This document shows positions 52,940-62,200 of a DNA stretch of 64,000 bases, one piece after another. The notes below the pieces were generated by a model. It was not told the origin of the DNA and ran no database searches. It saw nothing but the letters and a program-made list of their open reading frames with translations. Positions within the stretch are counted from its first letter, which is position 1; each line of letters opens with the position of its first letter. This DNA comes from Amphirosellinia nigrospora. Taxonomy: Eukaryota > Ascomycota > Sordariomycetes > Xylariales > Xylariaceae. The DNA lies in contig SCHM01000002.1 of assembly GCA_004123355.1 (NCBI GenBank), positions 10,699,569 through 10,763,568 on the forward strand, written 5' to 3'. The translations under genes and the position numbers were made by a program.

Positions 52940-54707
52940 TATGTATTGCTCAGTCAGAACGCGTATGGGAAAGCGTCACGGGCTTTTCTGTTTATTTTCT
53001 CTGTGTCGGTCGCTGATCTCACGTTCTAGTTTCTCAGACGCTGCAATGCTCAATGCCCCACCTTGATCAGCTTCGATATATAATGATTCGGCGGGCGGTT
53101 TTCCAAAATGGGCGAACGGACAGAGAGAAAATATGTAATACTAGTTCATTGTGTGCGCTCGGTCGTACACACAGTGCGTGTGGCAAGGTGTTTCGTTCGA
53201 CAATTTCGCGCAATTCATGCGAGGTTATGGGATGCTAACGTGGGGGAGTGATGACGAGGATAAGCCAGTTGCCAACTGAGTGCGAATATAGCGAAAGCAT
53301 CGATACCCATACCCAGACATGCTGGGGACTGCTAGACAATAAGCAGTAGGTGCTATATTCAACGCAGAGAATTGGGACAGCGGCCAAGATACTGTACATA
53401 GGCAATGATCCTGTAGCATCTAACATCACGACCAGATGACGAAAAATCGTGATGAGGACCAGGATTGGTAATATAAACTCTGCATATTCAACAAAGGAGT
53501 ACTCCGTAGCTAAACATGAGAATGAGAAAGTGGTTGAAATTGAAACTCTGCGTAAATGTGAAACTTGAATTTGCGCTGGCGTGCTACGAGGTTCGTGATG
53601 TTCATACTCTGTGTCCACACCCATGCTGTTAACCTTAAGTATTCTCTTCCTCCCTGGAGATCACCCCAATTCGCCTGATAAAAAAGGTCCTGATAGCAAC
53701 TTGGGCTTCGCTCCGTAGGCAGTTGTCACCATGTAAATAATAGTTGAGAGGTAGGAGCTAGCCTTAGCCGGGCCGTTGTTTTTGCCTGAGGTACTTTTTC
53801 AGTATCGGGTTTATGTGATCGCCATCATTGGCCACGGTTGACAATCAGTCAGCCCCCATTGGTCATTTATATATGGCAGTCTCTGTGTCGCGTTGTGGAT
53901 ATTAAGGTCTACGCTCAGGTTCTAACTTCGCGGTTAGGTTGTCGGCGGTTTCTTACCAAACGTTCACCAAGCTATACGATGTAGTAGCGCCTCTTCTCCG
54001 CGCTGCAAGATTACTTACTTGGCTTATAATCATCAAGATCTATTATATAGTCTAACACTTACATTTTAATTTCTGCGTAGTTGTAGGGTAGAAGTCAAAT
54101 ATCTGAAGACACATAGAGCTTAAAACATCATTTCATATTAAAACACCGCAAGTAAACAAATCGTGCTGGCCTAAGCAATGAATAGGTAGAGCGACCTGGC
54201 GTGAGAAGAGCACATTAACCTACATTTAAAACTAAAACTGATAGTCATGCACGAGGGGAAAAAAAAAGTAGTTTAATAAATAATTGATTCATGAGTCGAT
54301 CGTCGATAGACTAACGTAACATTTCTATTCTTACAACACGCGCGGCCCTATAATTCTGTTCAGGGCGATCGGAGGCTGCCTGGTTCAGCGAGTCTGGGAG
54401 TAGAACATGTTTTCGGGAAAAACAACTCTAGCCAGTGGAGTTAGAGATTATTGTTTTCTTAGAACCAACAACAACGATTGAATAACTTCCAAGCAGCCCG
54501 CACCTGGGGCAGGGCAGGCTACTCTTAATCCATGGGTTTGTATAATCGAAGAAACCAAAACACAACTGAAACGCCGATCCGGAGTCTGATGTTTACCAGC
54601 GCCTCGAATAATTTGATACAGAGTCAATCGACTCACCAAGAACGCCAGCCAACTCAATTAGTTCCGTGAATATAAGACATGACATGCAAGTAGGCCTTAA
54701 CGCCTCA
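52940..54707. other. Convergent intergenic region
   Basis: About 1.8 kb between the SET1 stop and the stop of the minus-strand gene. Frames at 53235-53624 and 54448-54657 have no similarity. No RNA gene or repeat is recognised. Confidence 0.55.
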
Positions 54708-56132
54708 TCAGTCGACGAGCTTCAGCTCGAACTCCTCGTCGTCGTCATCTAGAAATGCGGGAGCGTGGTGCTTGATACCCAAGATGTCGTCCTCGTCGTC
54801 GTCATCATCATCATCACAGTCTACTTCGGGATTGAAGATGGACAAGAAGGGAACACGCTCCCGCCACGCGTCGTCATCCTCCTCGGCAGCGGACCGGGCC
54901 TGTTTGCGTGCGTAGAGAGCGGGAGTGATGGTCTTGTCCGAGTCGTTGGAGAGCGTGGTATTGGAGCGAGGGATCCCGCCCCTGTGCGTGGCGGTGGCAG
55001 ACGCTGGTCTTGGCAAGTTCCTCTTGGGGTTGATGGTTGTTGGGGTTTTGGCATTGGTGAGCAATGACGCCGTGGCACGACCCTTGTTGTATCCGATTGT
55101 CGTGCGAGAAGTGGCTTCTAGTTCGCTAGCCGATTTCCTAGGAATGGATGAAGGCTGTGCACTGCCTGGTCTGCTGGTTCTCAGGGCCGGCATGGCGAAC
55201 GATGATTTTTTAGGTAGAGGCTTGCTGAGCTCTGTCGTCTTGGCTACCTTTCTCTGCATTGATTTAGTCGTGTCATCCATCAACATGACGTTGGCTGCAT
55301 TCCTGGATCGGACTGTCGACAGCGCCTTTCGAGGTGCTGGCAGCTTCGAAGTCAGTGCTTTCTTAACCGGTTTGGTGTCAGACGTTAGTTCGGCCTTGAT
55401 ACTCCATTCCAGGTTGTCGAAGTCTTCTTTGATCTGTCTCTCGCCTTCTTTTATAGCCTTCCTAGTCTCCTCCTGCAGCTGTCTATCGCGTTTGGAGAGA
55501 CCGTCTTCGCCAATGGGGTTGAAATAGTATTGATAGTAGCCCTTCATCTTGTTTTCAGGCTTCAATGCATCAAAGGTAAGGACGCCATCGGGAAACACAT
55601 CTGATTCATATGGGAGATCCTTAGGTTTTGGAGGGCAATACTCTATCTCATCTTCGCTCAAGGGATCTGCTTCCTCCGCGTGGACCTGTAGCTTCTGTGT
55701 CTCTACATGGGGCTCTCTCTGCCTTGGTCGAACTGTGTTCTGGGGCTTGACCTGCGTCTGCTCAACATCTCTGACAGCGCTCTTGACGTTGACAGTCTGG
55801 AGGCCCTTGGCCTTTGCGTTTGTAGTCTTGTCGCCCAAGATGGCTCGGGCGCGTTGTGCTGTTTGATAATTAGCAAGGATCCTTCTAGACGATATCGGCA
55901 GAGGCAACTTACTCATAGGTGTAGCGAAATTTGACTTATCACCGCCCTTGAATACTTTGGAAGTCTTGGCACCGTTCTCGTCGTTTAGTGGCACCTTCAT
56001 AGGTGTCTTGGAGTATTTTGCTCCGGGCGTCTTCGGTGCGAGCTGACGGCTCGTCTGGCCCTGCTGTTGCTTAATAGCAGCGCCATGTTGGTGGCTGGCG
56101 GCCAGGTTCTCTTGGCCGCGAGCGGCGAGCAT
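54708..56132 (-). CDS. Conserved fungal low-complexity nuclear-type protein, function unknown
   Basis: Two exons (55913-56132 and 54708-55858) around a 54-nt intron at 55859-55912 with donor GTAAGT. The spliced protein has 456 residues. The N-terminus MLAARGQENLAASHQHGAAI is followed by SRQLAPKTPGAKYSKTPMKV and PLNDENG. This QEN-type motif plus KTP/TPxK segments resembles substrates of the anaphase-promoting complex or CDK. A central conserved block reads LPYESDVFPDGVLTFDALKP, then KMKGYYQYYFNPIGEDGLSK. A long Ser/Thr/Lys/Arg-rich stretch follows, and then a very acidic C-terminus (DCDDDDDDDEDD) ending EEFELKLVD. A securin-like role is conceivable from the composition (basic N-terminus with TP sites, acidic C-terminus), but I do not recognise the family with certainty. 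It is divergent from tropomyosin. The frame is clean. Confidence 0.7.
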   Translation of the reverse strand: MLAARGQENLAASHQHGAAIKQQQGQTSRQLAPKTPGAKYSKTPMKVPLNDENGAKTSKVFKGGDKSNFATPMSKLPLPISSRRILANYQTAQRARAILGDKTTNAKAKGLQTVNVKSAVRDVEQTQVKPQNTVRPRQREPHVETQKLQVHAEEADPLSEDEIEYCPPKPKDLPYESDVFPDGVLTFDALKPENKMKGYYQYYFNPIGEDGLSKRDRQLQEETRKAIKEGERQIKEDFDNLEWSIKAELTSDTKPVKKALTSKLPAPRKALSTVRSRNAANVMLMDDTTKSMQRKVAKTTELSKPLPKKSSFAMPALRTSRPGSAQPSSIPRKSASELEATSRTTIGYNKGRATASLLTNAKTPTTINPKRNLPRPASATATHRGGIPRSNTTLSNDSDKTITPALYARKQARSAAEEDDDAWRERVPFLSIFNPEVDCDDDDDDDEDDILGIKHHAPAFLDDDDEEFELKLVD

Positions 56133-57059
56133 TTTGTGTGAATTAGGACGTGCGGATGCTCTTCACGTGTGAGGCTCGCCAAGTAGATTTCGTGCAGCCC
56201 CTGAGGAAGCGGAGGAACTTTTCTTATTTCGTAAGCTAATTTCAGCCGTTGATAGTAAAAAGATAGTTGATCATCTGGCGTCGTGAATATTTCGGTTGTT
56301 GTGGAGCTTGGTTGAACGTGTAGAATTGGATTGAATGACGAACGCTGGAATGTCTGGATTGTTTAATTACTTTCAATCTAGGTTTGGGAGTTGCCGGGCA
56401 ACTCGGGTGCAGTCTGCAGCAGCGAAGGTAAATGTAGCCAATCATAGAGAGGTAGATATGCCCTAACAGCTGGCCCCGCTCACTGCTGGTTGGGGCGCTG
56501 GTAGGCAGATTTAGTACACTATATATAATATGTAGCGATGTATTTTTGCACTGTGCATATCGCTGCATATGCACGGAACACTTAGCCGTAAACTGCTTTA
56601 TTTCAACAGTGCGAACTCATTAATCTGCCTTGGTCCGTAAACCCTAAAGTACCAGCAGGTACCTAATGGGCAGTTGGCGGCAGTGAGCTCCGCCCCCTAA
56701 CCCCTAACTTTTGCTGCCTAAAGTGCAGTTACGTAGCACACACAGCAGTAACTGCTCGCCGTGCTGGCCTGCTAAGCCTGCTGGGGAAGTGACAACCAGG
56801 CAAGGCGGGGCAGTTGCTGCCGGGGTGATATCCCCTCTTTACCACATGAAATTCCACGCCATTAACCAGTCGATCTAACAACCTCACTGCTGCTGTCCCT
56901 TCCTTTATTACTTCCCCATCGACCTGCTTTCGTTTACCCAACCCACCCGTTGCTTTCAAAACTACGCTACTCTATCATCCGCCTGTCTCTCAACCTTCAC
57001 CTTCCTCCTCAAATCTCGTTTTCTTGCCACACAAACCCCAACTCGCAGCCAACTCAACC
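56133..57059. other. Divergent promoter region with GCAGT-rich segment
   Basis: About 930 bp between two divergent starts. The segment 56660-56825 is dense in GCAGT/ACTGC words and contains a perfect 8-bp inverted repeat (GCAGTTAC at 56725-56732, GTAACTGC at 56748-56755). The last 180 bases are the C/T-rich leader of tropomyosin. Confidence 0.6.
56725..56755. repeat. Inverted repeat GCAGTTAC-15 nt-GTAACTGC
   Basis: Exact 8-bp arms separated by 15 nt, lying about 305-335 bp upstream of the tropomyosin start. Similar GCAGTT and GCAGTAA words occur in the surrounding 150 bp and in the GC-normal island at 61.3 kb. Confidence 0.6.
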
Positions 57060-57807
57060 ATGGAGCGCATTAAGGAGGTGAGCTGCCAGAATCCCGCTCC
57101 CCTTTCTTTACCCCACCATCACCAGCACCAACAACCACAACAGCTGTGTCTATGCGCCCATTCCCACCCCAACCTGAACGAACAGTTGCAAGCCCTCTAT
57201 TTTTTGTGGACTAATTGATGATAACCTGGTCTTTGCACAACTACGCATACTAATATCACCACTCCCTGTAGCGCATGAACCAGCTTCGCCTGGAAGCTGA
57301 TGCATCTGCTGCCCAAGTCGAAGAACTCCAGGCCAAAATCAAAGCTCTCGAGCAGGAGAACCTCGCCAAGGAACAAGAAATCACCTCCCTTACCCACAAA
57401 AACGGCCTTCTCGAATCCGAGAACGAAAAGATGGACACCTCTATCAAGGAGCTAAAGAAGACGGCCGATGAGAGCCAACAACATGGTACGCACAACGAAA
57501 CCCTACAACGAAGACTGCAGCTGCTCGAGGAAGAAGCCGAGCAGGCAGACAAGACTCTTCGTGAGACAAATGAAAAGTGAGTAATACCCTCCGATGGCAA
57601 GACTGGCAAATACCCGACAGCAAGCTAACTATTATGCTTTATAGACTTCGCCAGACTGACGTAAAAGCCGGTCACTTTGAACGCAAGGTACAAGCCCTCG
57701 AGAACGAGCGAGACCAGTGGGAGACCAAATACGAGGAGATGTCCAAGAAACACGCGACCCTCCAGAAGGACCTGGACGACCTCCAGCAAGAGATTGGCAA
57801 CATCTAA
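57060..57807 (+). CDS. TPM1: Tropomyosin
   Basis: An actin-filament-binding coiled-coil dimer that stabilises actin cables and supports class V myosin transport, so it works with the motor at 1.6-6.7 kb. Three exons: 57060-57077 (18 nt, coding MERIKE), 57272-57576 and 57645-57807. These give 486 nt and 161 residues, the usual length of fungal short tropomyosin. The protein is an uninterrupted heptad coiled coil: RMNQLRLEADASAAQVEELQ, AKIKALEQENLAKEQEITSL, then LESENEKMDTSIKELKKTAD, LQRRLQLLEEEAEQADKTLR, and in exon 3 LRQTDVKAGHFERKVQALEN, ending KDLDDLQQEIGNI. The very short first exon followed by a long first intron (57078-57271) is a familiar layout for fungal tropomyosin. The frame is clean. 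Confidence 0.95.
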
Positions 57808-58158
57808 ATACCTACCCCGATGCACCGGATTCATACCTAGAGAACGGTGTTGGCGAAGACGGGAGGGAAGGAGGCCGTTGGCGAGATGTGTGGCTATAGG
57901 TTTCATTTCCTCAACAGCTGTTATGTTGACGTACCTAGAGGGATAGCTGTGCTGCGGATCGATGAGCTCACGCTATCGAGTTTTTATTGGAGGTCGTGTT
58001 GAAGGATTGTAGAAGGGCAAGATTCCACATACAGACAAAAAAATGTGAGGGCGAGTCCTACCTGTCGAGTAGCATCATCTATGCTATGCGCACGCAACAT
58101 CACCATGTATAAAGCACACCTGTAGAAGGACTGCTCGGAAATTATTTTGGTCAAATAT
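57808..58158. other. Convergent 3' intergenic region
   Basis: 351 bp between the stops of tropomyosin and RRP17. UTR-like sequence, nothing else seen. Confidence 0.6.
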
Positions 58159-58916
58159 TCAGTCCCTAGGCCTCCTTTTGTTCTTGGCCTTCTGCTTGAT
58201 ATTTGTAATTCGCCTCTCCAGCTTGGTCTCATACCTGAACTTTGGTTTCTTCTTTTGGGTGCGTGGCGGTCCTTGCCATCTTCCTCATCTGATTGTGTCT
58301 GCGCATCTTTATTCACGTCTTCCTTGTCAGCGTCCGACTCTTCCTCGTCGGGCGCGAACTGGTCAAGCCATCCTTGGATACATTGACAGATTCCACGGTT
58401 ACAGTTGTAAATCGATCCTCGTCAATGTACTCGTCTTCGTGGTCTATTAAGTCCTCCTGCAGCGGCTTATCCTGAAACCCGCCCCATTCCTCTGCCTTCT
58501 CATTATCGGATGTCCCGTTCTCTTCGTCGTCTATGTATCCTGCCTCGGCCGCTTGTTTTAGGGCAGTGTTGACGTTTTGGACGTGCTCTTCGATTTCTCG
58601 CTTCCGGTCCTCGCGTATCTATTTCAGGCCGTCACATTAGCATCATAGGGTCAGTCAACTGGAGCCCGGGTGGGTTCGCCGCTGCTGGATCAAGGCTCTA
58701 TACCTGTTTCCTAGTCTCAATCTTCTCCTGCCGTGCCCGCTCGGCGGCTTGCTCCTGGGCGTGCTTGGCTCGCTGTAGCTTGCGCTTGTGAAATCCTGTC
58801 AGGTACTCAACGCGTGCCTCGTCGTCGAATTTTATCTCCTCGATTGTATGTTGTTGTCTCTTTCGTTTCTTGGGTGGCGGTGCTAAGAGCTTCTTGGGGC
58901 GCGGACGGGCGAACAT
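58159..58916 (-). CDS. RRP17: Rrp17 / Nol12-family nucleolar ribosome-biogenesis protein
   Basis: A nucleolar protein; in yeast, Rrp17 is a 5'-3' exonuclease factor in 5.8S/25S maturation. Exon 1 is 58704-58916 and exon 2 is 58159-58618. I prefer the Met at 58914-58916 (MFARPRPKKLLAPPPKKRKR) over an upstream in-frame Met because fungal homologues start there. The family core is IEEIKFDDEARVEYLTGFHK followed by RKLQRAKHAQEQAAERARQE. Exon 2 opens IREDRKREIEEHVQNVN and continues into an acidic region. The C-terminus KPKFRYETKLERRITNIKQK and AKNKRRPRD is the second family signature. Two one-base breaks lie in exon 2, near 58362 and in a run of A near 58250. Both restore the family sequence if corrected. 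Confidence 0.9.
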
Positions 58917-59214
58917 GACGTCCTGGATTCGTGTACAATATTTACAATTCTTGTGTAGATTCAAGACTGGCTAGGAACGGGTAAGTAGAATCAATATAAC
59001 ACCCTTGAGTCGTGCTGAGTTTGGTTTGGGGAAATTCATGTAATTATGTACCAAAAGAGACATGCAGCTGCCGGCGCTGATAAGGCAAGATAAAAAAAAA
59101 AGAGTTTAGCACATGTTCACGAAGTCGCTGCTAAAACCGCCTAGATTAAGTACCTATACGGTGGTCCGTAGGGACTAAGAGGACAAAAGTCCAAATGGCC
59201 AGCTAGTACTTTTT
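58917..59214. other. RRP17 promoter and border of the AT-rich block
   Basis: About 300 bp of ordinary composition that falls off sharply after about 59215. The last 60 bases (59155-59214) contain ACGGTGGTCCGTAGGGACT and a GGACAAAAGTCC inverted repeat, possibly the unmutated terminal part of the element that was inactivated to the right. Confidence 0.5.
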
Positions 59215-62200
59215 CGTTAAAGGATTTTAAGTAAAACTTATAGTGCTTAATATATTATAGTTTATTTATAATTAAATTTTACTTCGTATAAAGTATTTAT
59301 TTATTAATTTATTTTTATTTCGGGGCGTAATTATTTATATTATTTTTATTTAATTAAAGCTAGAAATTTTATAATATTGTATTTTTTAGTATTTTTGGAC
59401 GTTTTATTTATTATTTTTATTATTTAAGGGCTAATAATAAGTTTTTCGTACTTTTTTTTATTATTTTTATAAAACTATTTATTATCCGAGTTTTTAATAA
59501 TAAACGTATGTTTTTAATTAATATTATTAATAAAACTATTAGTTTTGTTTTAATTATTATTATTATTTTTATTATCCGAGTTTAAATTAAATATTTAGCT
59601 TCGATTTTTTTTTTAATAATAAATTTAGCTTTAGTAATAAAAAAGCTAAAATTATAAAAATAATCTATTATAGCAATATAATTAATTATATAGTAAATAA
59701 ACTATAATTTTTATTATAATTAATTTATTTATAATTAATATATTAGTTTATTTAATAGCCGATAATTATAGCAATATAATAAAAAAATAGTTTTATTTAT
59801 CCGTTTTTATTAATAGTTATTTATATTATATATTTTTAATAAAATATAGTTTATCGGACGTTATAAATATAAATAAATATAAAAAAGCTAATATATAATT
59901 ATAGCTTATTTTTAATTAATAAAGATTTAACGTATATATAATAGTTTAATAGCTAAAAAAATTATAATTATTTATTAAAAAGCTATATAATATTAAACTA
60001 TTAATTTTAAAAAAAACGTAATTAAAGCTTAATTATTATTAATAATAAAACGTATTTTATATATATAACTATTTAAATTTTTTTATAATAAATAATTATT
60101 TAATAAATAATTAGTTATTATTATAAAAATATATAAAAAAATTATAAACATATAAATAAAAACGTTTATTATAAATATTAGCTATATATTTAAATTATTA
60201 TATAATTAAAATTTATAATTTTTTATTAGTTTAAAAAATATTAACTATTATACGAAAAGTTATAAAATCGTAAGTTTAATATATTAATTAAATATACGTT
60301 TAATTATACGCTTAGCTATATATTAGCAAATAAGCTTTTATTAAAAAAACTATAATTAAATTAATAATAAATTATAAAATAAAAAATAAAATAATATATA
60401 TTTTATAATATATAATATATATTTAAACGTAATAATATAATAATAAAATAGCCGGATATAAAAAATTAAAAATATAAAAATTAGCAGTAAATAAAAATAA
60501 AATAAAATAAAACTATAAGTTAAAAAATAAAATAAAACTATAAGTTAAAAAATAATTAAATTATTATATATATATTATAGTTATAGCTATTTATAACTAT
60601 AATTATTATAGCTGCGGCTAATAGTAATAATAGTTGTAGTAATAGTAATAATAATATTATAATAATAATAATAATAATAATATATAGCTATACGAGCTAT
60701 TTAATATTAGATAAAAAAAAAAAAATCGTATTTTTTTATTAAATATATATTTACGTATTTTTTTTTATATTTTTTAAATAATAAATTATTTTTAGCTATT
60801 ATGTTTGAAAATATTTTTATTATAGTTATTATACGATAAAAGTTTTTTAAATAGTATATTTTTTAAAACTTTTTTTCTTTTTTTTTTTTTTATAAAATTT
60901 TTTTTTAGCATAAAATAGCTATAAATAAACCGAATATAAATATCGTACGCCGATATATATTTTTTATATTTTATAAATTTTAAAAAATATATATTATTAA
61001 ATATTTATTATATAATATATAGCTAAAAACTTTTATACTTTTAATATTTTTTAATATTTTTAATTTAATATTTTAAACTTCGTATAAAATATATATTTAA
61101 ACTATTATTAATTTATAAAAACTATTTTTTTTAGCTATAAAATTAAAATAAAATAAATAATTTATATTAATTTTATATAATATAATATATTTAACTTTTA
61201 TATAGAGTTACGGATTTGCAGGCTCTGGTGGTTGTGCCCCACCACTAGCCATAGCACCCGTAATCTTTACTTGTAATAACTGCTATTCGTAGTGAATATA
61301 GTTGCAGTAAATGAAAGCAGGCATTGGCAGTGAATGCAGCTGCCCCACGTGAGTATTTAAGCAGCTGCTTATACTGTAGATTTAGATTTTTTTTTTTTTT
61401 TTTTATTTGTAGATTTTATATATAATATACTATATATACTAAAGTTTTGTTTTTTCGAGTATATAAAGCGTAACTATTTATAGATTATTTAAAATATTAT
61501 AAAGTATTAAAACTATTTTTATAATATTTTTTAATTAAATTAAACGATTAATTTAATTTAAAAATATTAAAATATTTTTTAAAAAAGAACTAAAATAATA
61601 AGCGTATACGGTTATATATACTAAAGCTTTTATTAATATTTTAGATTTGTTTATTTTAAATATTTAAAACGATAAGTTTTTATAATAAAACTTTAGCAAA
61701 TAATAAAAAATATATTTATTTTAGCTTTTTTAATTACGTAGAAATTATAACGGCGGGCTATAAAAGCTAACTATTTTTAATTAATTTAGTATAATAGTTT
61801 TATAATATTATTAATAATTATATATTTAAAAAATAAAAATTCGATATAAATATTATTAGTTTTAATCGGATAATTTAATATTTAGCCGGCGATTATATAA
61901 AACTATAAATAAAAAATGTTAAGCTTAGCTTTTATTTTAAACTAATAATATATTATAATAAAATTTTAGTTTAGCTTTAATAAAAATATAAATTAAACTA
62001 ATATAAATAATATATATAAGGATTTTATTGTTGTTTTTTAAGAAATAAAAATGCGCGTTTTTTTAATAACGGTTTATTATTATTTTATTATTAATTTATA
62101 TATATTTATTAAAAATTAAATAAATAAAATAAAGTTTTATTTAATTAAATAAAAAATAAAATAAAATTGTTGTTTTTTATAATAAAATATATATTATATT

